Shown here one piece after another: positions 1 to 7,643 of a stretch of 33,434 nucleotides of DNA. The stretch comes from Gammaproteobacteria bacterium (GTDB taxonomy: Bacteria > Pseudomonadota > Gammaproteobacteria > SZUA-140). Position numbers and translations under genes: made by a program. Location of the stretch: contig JALSGV010000008.1 in the NCBI GenBank assembly GCA_026982565.1, positions 1 through 33,434 on the forward strand. Reading direction: 5' to 3'. The first letter of the stretch is position 1; each line of letters starts with the position of its first letter. The notes under the pieces are model-generated. The model saw only the letters and a program-made list of their open reading frames with translations, had not been told where the DNA came from and did not search any database.

Positions 1-937
1 CCACCTCGTCCGTGGCCGCGGACAGGCCATCCGTCGCCGTGAACGTCAGTGTGTAGGGGCTGCCCGCCGCATCGCCCAGGGCAGGCGTCCAACTGTAGCT
101 GCCCGTGCCGTCTCCATTGTCCATCAGCACCGCGCCCGGCAGGGCCGGCATCACGCTCAGCGTCAGCGGCAGCGGGCCGTCGGCGTCGCTCGCCGCCAGC
201 GGGAGGGTCAGCGTCTGTCCCTCCACCACCGTCTGGTCGCCGATGGGCGTCCACACCGGGGGCTGGTTGACGGCCGCCACCTGCAAGCTCGCCGCCTGCA
301 GGGTCACGTTGCCCGTCCCGCCCGTCATGGTGTAGCGGAAGGTCAGGCTCTGGCCCGCGGCGGACGCGCTGTAGGTGATCGTCACCACCTGGTCGTACAC
401 TCCCGCCAGGTCACCCACCGTCACGCTGTACGGCAGCGCGCTCCCGTCGCTCAGGCTCGCCTCCACCAGTCCCTGCGCCTTGAAACCGCCTACATACACC
501 TTCAGCGTCCGCGTCGACGTGTCCGCCGGCGCCGTCAGCTCGAACCCATTGTTCAATCCCGGAAAGTAAAGCCCCGCCGTCGTCGATGCCCCTGCCGTCG
601 GGACACCGTCGCTCCACTGGTAGCTCACACGAACCCCTGCCGGCGCCTGGAATCGGCCCGGCGCCGTCCCGCCCAGCAGCGTGTAGTCGCTGATCTGCGC
701 GCCGCCGCCCGCCTTGCGGTTGATATCCGTCACCGCCGCCTCGCCCCAGTGCGCCCAGTCCGACGTCCCCTCCGCCGTCAGGTCAACCACCCCGGGCGGC
801 GCCACCGCGCTCCCGCTCAGGCCGGCAAATGCGCCAGCGGCGGGCAGCAGCGATATCAATATCAGAAGGAAACTAAGGGCAATGGCAAACGGTAAGCGGG
901 CGGGCTTGTCTGGTGTGGCATGAGGGCGATTGATCAT
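1..937 (-). CDS. Secreted Ig/cadherin-like repeat protein, N-terminal part (runs off left edge)
   Basis: The reverse strand is open from an ATG at 937-935 to the window edge (312 codons, no stop). Residues 1-38 form a signal peptide: basic start, a hydrophobic stretch around LSFLLILISLLP, and an AFA cleavage site at 36-38. Residues about 50-220 form a Gly/Thr/Val-rich beta module starting near VVDLTAEGTSDWAHWG. From about residue 224 a cadherin/Ig-like repeat begins (NQPPVWTPIGDQTVVEGQ, later YSWTPALGDAAGSPYTLTF and FTATDG), typical of large adhesins and PEP-CTERM surface proteins. Its G+C is clearly higher than that of its neighbours. The ribosome site is weak (GGAA about 10 bases upstream). 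With an XrtA-type polysaccharide locus nearby it could be an exosortase substrate, but the C-terminus that would carry the sorting signal is outside the window. Secretion is well supported; function is inferred. Confidence 0.8.
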   Translation of the reverse strand, partial: MINRPHATPDKPARLPFAIALSFLLILISLLPAAGAFAGLSGSAVAPPGVVDLTAEGTSDWAHWGEAAVTDINRKAGGGAQISDYTLLGGTAPGRFQAPAGVRVSYQWSDGVPTAGASTTAGLYFPGLNNGFELTAPADTSTRTLKVYVGGFKAQGLVEASLSDGSALPYSVTVGDLAGVYDQVVTITYSASAAGQSLTFRYTMTGGTGNVTLQAASLQVAAVNQPPVWTPIGDQTVVEGQTLTLPLAASDADGPLPLTLSVMPALPGAVLMDNGDGTGSYSWTPALGDAAGSPYTLTFTATDGLSAATDEV

Positions 938-1264
938 ATAAGCGATTCCAACTTTTTTCAGACTGTTATTTATCCGGCGCTTCGACGGAATCAGCACTGC
1001 CGGATTCGCTTCCACGCGCATCCGTTGACTCCCAGGCGCCTTTCAGGCGTTGGTTGTTGTGCCGATCTACTGCAGGTATGATTCGGAGTGGGCGCACGCC
1101 CTTTTGAGCGATGCAATAATAAGCAATTTCATGATTAAAAGCCAGGGATTCATCGTCCATCCGACGAACGGCAAAAGATAAAAAAACCAACCACGACTCT
1201 CTGGAACCCTGTAAACCACAGGTAATACAATAGATTACAAAACCACCATCAACCCCCTATTGAA
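938..1264. other. Divergent intergenic stretch between secreted protein and epimerase
   Basis: Besides the doubtful 74-aa frame, this 327-bp stretch should hold the two divergent promoters. A small palindrome CCTGT-aaacc-ACAGG lies at 1208-1222, followed directly by a TACAAT box (1226-1231) that could be a -10 for the plus-strand epimerase; the matching -35 is poor. The stretch is A+T-richer than its flanks. No terminator or repeat was found. Confidence 0.35.
966..1190 (-). CDS. Possible small hypothetical ORF (74 aa)
   Basis: This is an open frame upstream of, and on the same strand as, the secreted repeat protein; its stop lies 28 bases before that gene's start. The 74-residue product is polar, with no signal peptide, membrane segment or motif I recognise (MDDESLAFNHEIAYYC near the start, an acidic serine-rich tail). 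No convincing ribosome site is seen. It could be a chance frame in the intergenic stretch. It is listed because nothing else covers this DNA. Confidence 0.2.
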   Translation of the reverse strand: MVFLSFAVRRMDDESLAFNHEIAYYCIAQKGVRPLRIIPAVDRHNNQRLKGAWESTDARGSESGSADSVEAPDK

Positions 1265-2203
1265 ATGAACATGAGCACAGACTATGCCGGGAAACGCGTA
1301 CTGGTCACTGGCGGAAGCGGCTTCATTGGATCAGCGCTCTGCCTTCGCCTCCATCATCTCGGCGCGCGCATCCACGCGGTCTCACGCCAGTCATACCGGA
1401 GCGGGCACAACCATGTCCAATGGTGGCGGGGCGACCTGGCCGACCGGGTCTTCGTCCAGGAAGTTTTCAATACGGTAGAACCCGATATTGTCTTCCATCT
1501 TGCCAGCGCGGTCACCGGCCAGCGGGATATCTCGCTGGTACACCCGACGCTCACCAGCAACCTGGTGAGCACTGTCAATCTTCTTGAGGCGGCTACCAGG
1601 ATAGCCTCCCGCAGGATTGTCCTGGCGGGTTCCCTGGAAGAGCCGGATAACCGCGACCCGGCACAGGTTCCCAGCTCTCCCTATGCCGCCGCCAAATGGG
1701 CCAGCAGCGGCTACGCCCGCATGTTTCATGCACTCTATGAGACGCCAGTCACCACGGCTCGCCTGTTCATGGTTTATGGCCCTGGCCAGAAAGACCTCAA
1801 TAAGCTGATACCCTACGTCTCGCTCTGCGTGCAGCGCGGGGAACAACCCAGGCTCGCCAGCGGCGACCGGGAAGTGGATTGGATCTATATCGACGATGTC
1901 ATCGACGGCCTGCTGGTTTCGGGCGCCGCCGATGATATCAACGGCAAGACCCTGGATATCGGATCAGGAAAATTGACGACGACCGGCGCCGTTGCGGAGA
2001 TCTTGTGCGGCTTGTCTGACCAGGAGATCACGCCTGCGCTGGGCGCGCTGTCCGACCGCCCACTGGAACAGGTGCGCCGCGCTGATATACAACGCACGCA
2101 TGCGCTGACCGGATGGCAACCGGCCATTTCCCTGGAGGCCGGACTGAAAAAAACAGCGGCGTGGTATTGGGAACAGGCCAGGCTTGGCCGCTTACCGCTT
2201 TGA
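1265..2203 (+). CDS. NAD(P)-dependent epimerase/dehydratase (extended SDR)
   Basis: This 312-aa extended short-chain dehydrogenase probably acts on a nucleotide-linked sugar in the cytoplasm. The Rossmann motif GGSGFIG is at 16-22, the catalytic Ser region (AGS) at about 121-123, and the Tyr-Lys pair YAAAK at 140-144. The downstream ARLFMVYGPGQ segment and the DWIYIDDV motif are typical of the sugar epimerase/4,6-dehydratase superfamily. The length is closer to epimerases/4-reductases (about 310 aa) than to CDP-glucose 4,6-dehydratase (about 360 aa), so I do not call it RfbG. The start could also be the Met at residue 3; neither has a clear ribosome site. It converges with the glycosyltransferase and overlaps its 3' end by 12 bp. 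Family is confident; substrate is unknown. A role as reductase or epimerase for the CDP- or UDP-sugars made elsewhere in the locus is plausible. Confidence 0.85.
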   Translation: MNMSTDYAGKRVLVTGGSGFIGSALCLRLHHLGARIHAVSRQSYRSGHNHVQWWRGDLADRVFVQEVFNTVEPDIVFHLASAVTGQRDISLVHPTLTSNLVSTVNLLEAATRIASRRIVLAGSLEEPDNRDPAQVPSSPYAAAKWASSGYARMFHALYETPVTTARLFMVYGPGQKDLNKLIPYVSLCVQRGEQPRLASGDREVDWIYIDDVIDGLLVSGAADDINGKTLDIGSGKLTTTGAVAEILCGLSDQEITPALGALSDRPLEQVRRADIQRTHALTGWQPAISLEAGLKKTAAWYWEQARLGRLPL

Positions 2204-3202
2204 TCCCATGCCTGAAGCCGCCGCCTGACGGCCTGGGAAAAGGGCATTTTTCATCAGATACGCGGACCTCCTGGGCCAGAAGACAAGCTCGCGCAGCACC
2301 GACTTGACGAGCCGGGGCCTGTCGAATGAGCAGCCGATTTTCTCCAACTCCTCTATCTGGTTCCGCCAGAAAGGTCTCTTGTAGAACCGCAGCGCATGCA
2401 GGGCCAGTTGTTGGTAGTACCGTTTCCAGAGTTCAGCCTCACGGTCGCGACATTCCGCCTGCTCCAGATATACAGGACCATACTTGCGCAACAGGCGGAT
2501 ATGACTCAGAAGCTGGGAGTTGGCGCCCTTTTTGTCCCTGGCCGTGACTGAATCCGGATTCCGCCTGACATAGGTCAGAATCTGATAGATGAATCCAAAA
2601 TCGCACTCCGTGAAATCCCTGAATATCGCCTCCATATCCGCATCGAGCTTTTCTCCGCAATAATAGGGGTTGTTCTTGTGGATAAATGAAGCGCGGACCA
2701 TGCTCGACGAGGGAGAAAGAAAAGGGTAAATCTGGCCCAGCAGCGTCCTTTTCGCCACTTCCCTTCCAGGAAATATGGATTCGGGATATTCCAGGCCGCC
2801 GCTCTTGACCACATTGCCCGTCAAGCTGTAGGCCCCCACGACACCGACACCGGGGTTTTCCTCGCACAGCGCAACCATGCGGGCAACGCACTCTGGAAAC
2901 AGGAGGTCATCGGCCTGAACAATCTTGCAATATTTGCTGCTCCCGGAAATACTCTGAAAGGCGATATTGTGATTCTGAATGACATCGACGAATGTCTCGT
3001 TGTCAATAATCCTGATGCGGTCATCCTTCCCGGCATAGGATCTGGCAATCTCCAGCGTACGGTCCGTGCTGCGGTTGTTGACGATAATGTATTCCCATTC
3101 CTGGTAGGTCTGGGCAAGCACGCTCTCGATACACTCTGCCAGATAACTCTCCCCGTTGTATACGGGGGTGACGATACTTACCAATGGCCTTGTTTCAGAC
3201 AT
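2192..3202 (-). CDS. Glycosyltransferase family 2
   Basis: This 336-aa GT-A fold glycosyltransferase would transfer a sugar from a nucleotide donor onto a growing polysaccharide at the inner face of the cytoplasmic membrane. It opens with the classic VSIVTPVYNGESYLAECIES motif (residues 8-26), continues with EYIIVNNRSTDRT (38-49), and has the metal/donor-binding acidic pair in KIVQADDLLFP (D98-D99). No membrane helix is evident, so it is a soluble or peripheral enzyme. A strong ribosome site (AAGGAG, 5-6 bases before the ATG) fixes the start. The reading frame ends inside the convergent epimerase gene. About 170 bp upstream lies inverted-repeat element copy A. Donor and acceptor cannot be told from sequence. 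Confidence 0.9.
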   Translation of the reverse strand: MSETRPLVSIVTPVYNGESYLAECIESVLAQTYQEWEYIIVNNRSTDRTLEIARSYAGKDDRIRIIDNETFVDVIQNHNIAFQSISGSSKYCKIVQADDLLFPECVARMVALCEENPGVGVVGAYSLTGNVVKSGGLEYPESIFPGREVAKRTLLGQIYPFLSPSSSMVRASFIHKNNPYYCGEKLDADMEAIFRDFTECDFGFIYQILTYVRRNPDSVTARDKKGANSQLLSHIRLLRKYGPVYLEQAECRDREAELWKRYYQQLALHALRFYKRPFWRNQIEELEKIGCSFDRPRLVKSVLRELVFWPRRSAYLMKNALFPGRQAAASGMGSKR

Positions 3203-3369
3203 ATTTCTCCTTAGGTATATTATTTCGAAACACGGGTTAACCCTTCTGTTTACAGACCCTTAAACGCACCAGATCACAAAAAAGTTCCGGCGGCAACAAT
3301 TCTGCTGTTGTGGAAGGAGCATATACGGGGAGCATCGCCCTTATCCACTCATTCCCAAGGCGGCTTTAT

Positions 3370-3652
3370 TATTAACCCGGCAACCACATATATCGTATTC
3401 AGGACTTCAGGCCTGTGCTGGAACAAGGCGCGGTGCGCAGGCAATGGAATTCCATTGGCAAGCGCCGCAACGCCATGCCGGCGCAGGCCTGAAGTCCCTA
3501 ACAGATTGAAATCAAAGGACAGGCCATTGCGTGCCAGCCCGCTGACTGCGTTGGCGAAATTTGCTGTAGAATGACTACAGCGGCATTTCGCTGCCTTGCA
3601 GCGAACCGGCACGCAATGGCTGAATACGATATATGTGGTTGCCGGGTTAATA
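3370..3652 (+). mobile_element. 283-bp MITE-like inverted-repeat element, copy A
   Basis: The ends are perfect inverted repeats. The left arm is 3370-3402 (TATTAACCCGGCAAC... to ...CGTATTCAG) and the right arm 3620-3652; the match continues three bases outward, giving 36 bp in this copy. Inside are two further long inverted repeats: 3403-3497 (arms GACTTCAGGCCTG / CAGGCCTGAAGTC) and about 3524-3619 (arms CCATTGCGTGCC / GGCACGCAATGG). They are separated by a ~26-nt linker starting CCTAACAGATTG. The whole would fold as a three-armed cloverleaf. A second copy lies inverted at 21965-22248. Each copy has TA immediately outside TTAACCC...GGGTTAA, which fits a TA target duplication as made by IS630/Tc1-type transposases. 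No coding capacity is credible, so it would be non-autonomous. It lies between the glycosyltransferase start and the VanZ remnant. Confidence 0.85.
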
Positions 3653-3705
3653 ATACCATTTTCATTCCGTATGATGCACGGCGGAAGTCCCACGAAACGA
3701 AGCCT

Positions 3706-4197
3706 ATGCTTGGCCTGCTTCTGATCATAGGCTACTTGGCGTATGTGTCGGCCCGGCGCGCATCTTCATCATTTCGCGCAACACTATGCTGCGCAATCCG
3801 GTGACCGGCCAACAGAATGTGGACCTGTCTCTCAGGCTGCGCGCGCCGGATACCGATCTCAACGGCCTGCCGGGCATAGTAATCCCCAATGTTTTCCAGG
3901 ACAAGCAATGGCGGAAGATCAAAAAAATCATCCTCTATGAAGACACACTGACCGTCAGTATTGATGACAAAGTAAAACGTCTCCAGGCTTTGGCGCCCTT
4001 TTCGCCCTGCTGTTCTCGCCACGTATACCCCCTTTCTTATCTTACTGGGCGGCACAGGACTCAGTGCCGCTACTGAAGTGACGCAGATCCACCTCCGCTG
4101 GCGATATCCCTCTCTGCTCGACTGGATATTGAATTCGTCTGGCACTGTCATTGGCATCTGGCTTGGCCTTGCCTTGCTGAAAAGAAAGACGCTATGA
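3706..4197 (+). pseudogene. Decayed VanZ-family membrane protein with LamG-like insert
   Basis: Pieces of one protein family appear in different frames. Frame 1 from 3706 gives a membrane-like start (MLGLLLIIGYLAYVS). The frame in register with 3750 gives a LamG/concanavalin-like segment (GPARIFIISRNTMLRNPVTG, later APDTDLNGLPGIVIPNVF). From about 3992 the other two frames give a VanZ tail (FALLFSPRIPPFL, then GLSAATEVTQIHLRWRYPSL and LDWILNSSGTVIGIWLG), ending at a TGA at 4195-4197. The conserved VanZ pattern E-x2-Q...R-x-PS-x2-D-x3-N is visible. VanZ proteins carrying a LamG insert are known from exosortase-type polysaccharide loci. Compared with that architecture, the C-terminal half of LamG and the first VanZ helices are missing and at least two frame changes are needed, so it is non-functional. 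Copy A of the repeat element ends only ~50 bp upstream. Confidence 0.65.
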
Positions 4198-4198
4198 T

Positions 4199-4918
4199 GT
4201 GTTGACTTCACAGCACCCTGCGCAAAACATGCTCCCACCGAGACTCAAAAAATCCTGGGCCAGATTCTGGATGCGCTTCTCCGGCATAACGCCCGGCGGA
4301 AAGGTGGCGGCCTGGCTGGCGGGGCTTGCGTCCCCTCCCTTCTATGGCAGGATCGGCCTGTCCCGCCTCAACAGAAAAGGCTATGTCTCTCCCCGCTGCA
4401 CCATTCATCACCGCGGACTCTCGACCGGGGAGCACGTCTTCATCGACGACGGGGTTCTCATTTATCAGGACAGGGACGGCGGACAGGCGGATATTGGCAA
4501 CCGCGTCCACATTCACCGGATGACCACGCTGCAAACCGGCATGGGGGGAAACCTGCGCATTGGAAACGACACTCATATCCAGCCCCGCTGCCAGTTCTCG
4601 GCCTACAAAGGCCCCATAACCATTGGAGAGAGAGTCGAGATAGCGCCCAACTGCGCCTTTTATTCCTATAACCACGCCATACAACCGGATGCCCCGGTCA
4701 GGGAACAACCGGTTTATTCGACCGGAGGAATTTCTGTCGGGGACGACGTATGGCTGGGATATGGCGTCATTGTGCTGGATGGCGTCACAATAGGGAAGAA
4801 CGCGGTAGTGGGCGCGGGCGCCGTCGTCACATCGGACATCCCCGAAGGCGCGATTGCCGTGGGCACGCCCGCCCGGGTGATAAAGATGCGTGACGAGCTG
4901 GCGGCGGAAACCGGCTGA
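4199..4918 (+). CDS. Left-handed beta-helix (hexapeptide) acyltransferase
   Basis: This is a 239-aa WbbJ/LacA-type O-acetyltransferase (230 aa if the ATG at 4229 is used instead of the GTG at 4199; neither has a good ribosome site). It would add acetyl groups from acetyl-CoA to a sugar of the exopolysaccharide or its precursor. Imperfect hexapeptide repeats run from about residue 80 (HVFIDDGVLIY, VHIHRM, DTHIQPRCQFSAYKG). The likely catalytic His is in FYSYNHAI. The C-terminal signature is VWLGYGVIVLDGVTIGKNAV followed by VGAGAVVTSDIPEGAIAVGTPARVIK. It starts one base after the stop of the VanZ remnant, suggesting an old VanZ-acyltransferase operon, and converges with the DUF4910 gene with only 6 bp between stops. 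Family is clear; substrate is not. Confidence 0.88.
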   Translation: MLTSQHPAQNMLPPRLKKSWARFWMRFSGITPGGKVAAWLAGLASPPFYGRIGLSRLNRKGYVSPRCTIHHRGLSTGEHVFIDDGVLIYQDRDGGQADIGNRVHIHRMTTLQTGMGGNLRIGNDTHIQPRCQFSAYKGPITIGERVEIAPNCAFYSYNHAIQPDAPVREQPVYSTGGISVGDDVWLGYGVIVLDGVTIGKNAVVGAGAVVTSDIPEGAIAVGTPARVIKMRDELAAETG

Positions 4919-4924
4919 TGCCGA

Positions 4925-6220
4925 TCAGGCGGCCTTGACCAGACCCGCCTCTTCCAGCAGGCGGGCCGCGTTCAGGACCACATCGAAGTCAATACCGGCA
5001 CGCTCGGCAATATCCAGCAGGGTGTGGTCGCCATCCGACTGATTCAATACCCAAAGCAGGGCCATCTGTTTCCGGGCCCGGTCCTTGTCTCCGCCTATGG
5101 TGTCGTACAGGCCTCTCCTGCCGAGCTGCGGCTCGCACATCGGGGATTGATTGATATATTTCCGATTGTTCTCCAGGATGTTCACTATGCGAAGAATCAT
5201 GTGGAAACTCTCATCAAGATCCTCCGCCGTCACAAAATCGAGGTTGTCGGCAGAGGTATGATATTCAGGGAATTCGGCGTATTTGCTGCGCTCGAAGAGC
5301 CCAACGGGAATATTGACGCCGGGCGAGCAATACTGGCGTTCATCATAACCGTAAGGAGAGAAGTCAAGCAGACTGGCCCGCCGGCCACAATGCTTGAGCA
5401 CGTGGCGGGCCGCCAGATCCACCTCGGCGTCGCCCTGGCGGCTGTACTTGTAGGTCGGTCCGCCGCTGTCGCCGACGCACGCGACCACCAGGCCCTGCTT
5501 GACATGCCGGATGCTTGCCTCATTTTGCGCCAGCCAGGTTATGGAACCTATGGTCCCCGGTATAAATAGAAAACGATAGGTGTATTTGCGCGGCAGATCG
5601 GCCAGGCGCCGGGCCAGAAAGGTCAGCATGGCGATACCGGACAAGTTATCGTTCGCCAGCGAAGGATGGCAGACATGGGTGGACAACAGCACCTCTTCCC
5701 CGGACTCACCCGGCAACACGTATTCGCCATAAGTCAGACTGCCCTTGCTCAAGGAGGCATCAATAAAAACCTCATACATGCCATCCTCAAGTTGTTCCAA
5801 CAGGGTGTGCGGAATGCAGAACCCCCATGTCTCGTTATAGTAGGATGTGCGGTAGGGAATCCAGTCCGGATGTTCAGGCAGGGTATGCAGGTGTGTTTTC
5901 AGCTCCCGCAGGTCCACTTTCTTGTGCACGGGCATGCTGTAATTGACGACATGCAGATTGTTATTGTCGAAATCGACGATACGCCTGCCCTTGGGGTCTT
6001 TTATATAGGCCTCGCGGATATTCCACTCCTTGGGCACCTCCCAGTCGAAAACCCGGGTTCCGGTCGGGACCTCGTGAACTTCCAGGGGAATAAACTCATT
6101 GACGATGGACAAGGTCTCCCTGACGCCATTTCCGGTAATACTGCGGCAGATGGGGAACAATCTGACGATCAGATCGTACATGTCCCGCCCCAGATTACTT
6201 CCTATATCAACAGACATCAT
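4925..6220 (-). CDS. DUF4910/DUF2172 aminopeptidase-like protein of polysaccharide loci
   Basis: This 431-aa protein has the architecture of the DUF4910 family: an M28-like aminopeptidase fold with an inserted DUF2172-type domain and a C-terminal winged helix. The start LIVRLFPICRSITGNGVRET is diagnostic of the family. Likely metal ligands lie in LLSTHVCHPSLANDNLSG (His and Asp, about residues 178-195), in YGYDERQYCSPG, and in EFPEYHTSADN (about 318-328). Residues about 365-431 form the winged-helix tail. No signal peptide is present, so it is cytoplasmic. It is the last gene of the long minus-strand polysaccharide operon, 40 bp after wzt, with AAGGAT just before an ATGATG start. The family recurs in polysaccharide clusters, but I know of no firmly established reaction; cleavage of an amide on a sugar is a guess. 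Confidence 0.82.
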   Translation of the reverse strand: MMSVDIGSNLGRDMYDLIVRLFPICRSITGNGVRETLSIVNEFIPLEVHEVPTGTRVFDWEVPKEWNIREAYIKDPKGRRIVDFDNNNLHVVNYSMPVHKKVDLRELKTHLHTLPEHPDWIPYRTSYYNETWGFCIPHTLLEQLEDGMYEVFIDASLSKGSLTYGEYVLPGESGEEVLLSTHVCHPSLANDNLSGIAMLTFLARRLADLPRKYTYRFLFIPGTIGSITWLAQNEASIRHVKQGLVVACVGDSGGPTYKYSRQGDAEVDLAARHVLKHCGRRASLLDFSPYGYDERQYCSPGVNIPVGLFERSKYAEFPEYHTSADNLDFVTAEDLDESFHMILRIVNILENNRKYINQSPMCEPQLGRRGLYDTIGGDKDRARKQMALLWVLNQSDGDHTLLDIAERAGIDFDVVLNAARLLEEAGLVKAA

Positions 6221-6260
6221 TCAATCCTTAGAAATACGGCAGCCTGCTGGCCCGCATTTT

Positions 6261-7634
6261 CTATATCGCCGCCCGTCCAATCCGAGAGACCTCCCGGCCT
6301 TCCTCGTAATAGACCGTCTCCCATTTCAGGAGCGGCCTGGTCACGCCCGGAAGATCGCCGACGTAATCGCCCCTTGCGGAATCACCTTCCAGGCTGTCTA
6401 TGACGTGGAAGGCCAGTACGTCGGTCACATGATATTCCTGGTTGCGCACCGGCTCCTGCAGCCACAAGGTGGTGTTCAGGGTAAAGGCCCCCTCGGCAAG
6501 GAAATTCCCCGGTATCCAGCCGGTGCACACATACCGGCCCGGAGGACGCGCCCGCTTTCTCCAGGCCGGGTCCACATCGACCGCCACGCATACATTGATG
6601 CCCTCGCTGTTCCATACGGAAAAGGTCGGCAGGATAACATGGCCATCCTCCAACACCTCTATTTCTATCTCGACGCCAATGGGCCTGCGTATATCGAAGG
6701 CATCGGTGGTGCGCTGATCCTCGGTCTTCAATCTCAATGCCCTGAGCCGCACCACCTTGCCGCCAGGGGCCGCAGACAGGTCCTCCCAGCGCTTTTCCGC
6801 CGCGCTCTCGCGGCTGCCCCGGATATATTCACTCACCACTTGATGCGGCTCGCCATCCGCCGCCACCTGGCCACGATCCAGCAGGATGACGCGCTCGCAC
6901 ATGCGGGTAATCGCCGGCATGCTGTGAGACACAAAGAGCACCGTTCTGCCCTGGCTGCCCACTTCCTGCATCTTGTTCATGCACTTTCTCTGGAAGGCGA
7001 CGTCGCCGACGGCCAGCACTTCATCGACGATGAGAATCTCCGGCTCCAGATGGGCCGCCACGGCAAAGGCCAGGCGGACACGCATGCCGCTGGAATAGCG
7101 CTTTACCGGCGTATCGAGAAAGGTCTCCACGCCGGAAAACTCGACGATCTCATCGAACTTTCTATCGATCTCCGCTTTGCGCATCCCCAGGATGGTGCCA
7201 TTCAGATAAACGTTCTCCCGCCCCGTAAGCTCGGGGTGAAAGCCCGTCCCCACCTCCAGCAGGCTGCTGACCCGGCCGCGAATCATGATCTCCCCCCTGC
7301 TGGGCGGCGTGATCCTGGAAAGTATTTTCAGCAGGGTCGACTTGCCCGCGCCATTGGTCCCGATGATGCCGACGACCTCTCCCTGCCTGACCTCGAAGGA
7401 AACTCCACGCAACGCCCACAGAATATCATCGCGGTCCGCGCCACCCGATGAATCCATGTCGATATCGTCGAATTGATAGAGAGATTTGTATTTCTTCAGA
7501 TTCTTAAGCGGCTTGCGCAGGAAGCTCATGACAGTCTTGCCAAAAGTGTCATGCATCTCGTCCTTGACGCCCAGGCGGTATACCTTCGCGATATCCTCGA
7601 CCCTGATCGCTAAATCTCTTTTGCTCCCATTCAT
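6261..7634 (-). CDS. wzt: ABC exporter ATPase for polysaccharide (Wzt) with C-terminal glycan-binding domain
   Basis: This is the ATP-binding subunit of a polysaccharide ABC transporter that moves lipid-linked glycan across the inner membrane. The nucleotide-binding domain has Walker A GTNGAGKST (92-100), signature RYSSGMRVRLAFAVAAHL (179-196), Walker B ILIVDE (200-205) and the H-loop VSHSM. Between residues 25 and 70 it has the long lead-in typical of O-antigen/teichoic-acid exporters. Residues about 295-457 match the Wzt C-terminal carbohydrate-binding beta sandwich, which in characterised O-antigen systems recognises the modified non-reducing end of the chain. The full length (457 aa) agrees with that two-domain form. 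It starts 9 bp after the wzm stop, with GAGG upstream of the ATG. Such a domain implies that the exported glycan carries a terminal modification. Confidence 0.93.
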   Translation of the reverse strand: MNGSKRDLAIRVEDIAKVYRLGVKDEMHDTFGKTVMSFLRKPLKNLKKYKSLYQFDDIDMDSSGGADRDDILWALRGVSFEVRQGEVVGIIGTNGAGKSTLLKILSRITPPSRGEIMIRGRVSSLLEVGTGFHPELTGRENVYLNGTILGMRKAEIDRKFDEIVEFSGVETFLDTPVKRYSSGMRVRLAFAVAAHLEPEILIVDEVLAVGDVAFQRKCMNKMQEVGSQGRTVLFVSHSMPAITRMCERVILLDRGQVAADGEPHQVVSEYIRGSRESAAEKRWEDLSAAPGGKVVRLRALRLKTEDQRTTDAFDIRRPIGVEIEIEVLEDGHVILPTFSVWNSEGINVCVAVDVDPAWRKRARPPGRYVCTGWIPGNFLAEGAFTLNTTLWLQEPVRNQEYHVTDVLAFHVIDSLEGDSARGDYVGDLPGVTRPLLKWETVYYEEGREVSRIGRAAI

Positions 7635-7643
7635 AGTCCGGCC

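Noticed and set aside
1265-2203. CDP-glucose 4,6-dehydratase (RfbG) as identity for the SDR
   Set aside because: At 312 aa it is about 50 residues short and lacks the RfbG-type sequence blocks; a general epimerase/reductase call is safer.
3370-3652. Integron attC site
   Set aside because: Length and terminal inverted repeats differ, there are no RYYYAAC/GTTRRRY core pairs in the right arrangement, and the element is found in both orientations next to unrelated genes.
3349-3804. Several open frames on both strands through element copy A
   Set aside because: They are by-products of the palindromic sequence: the same peptides recur in copy B (for example from NPATTYIVF-like ends), with no ribosome sites and no family resemblance.
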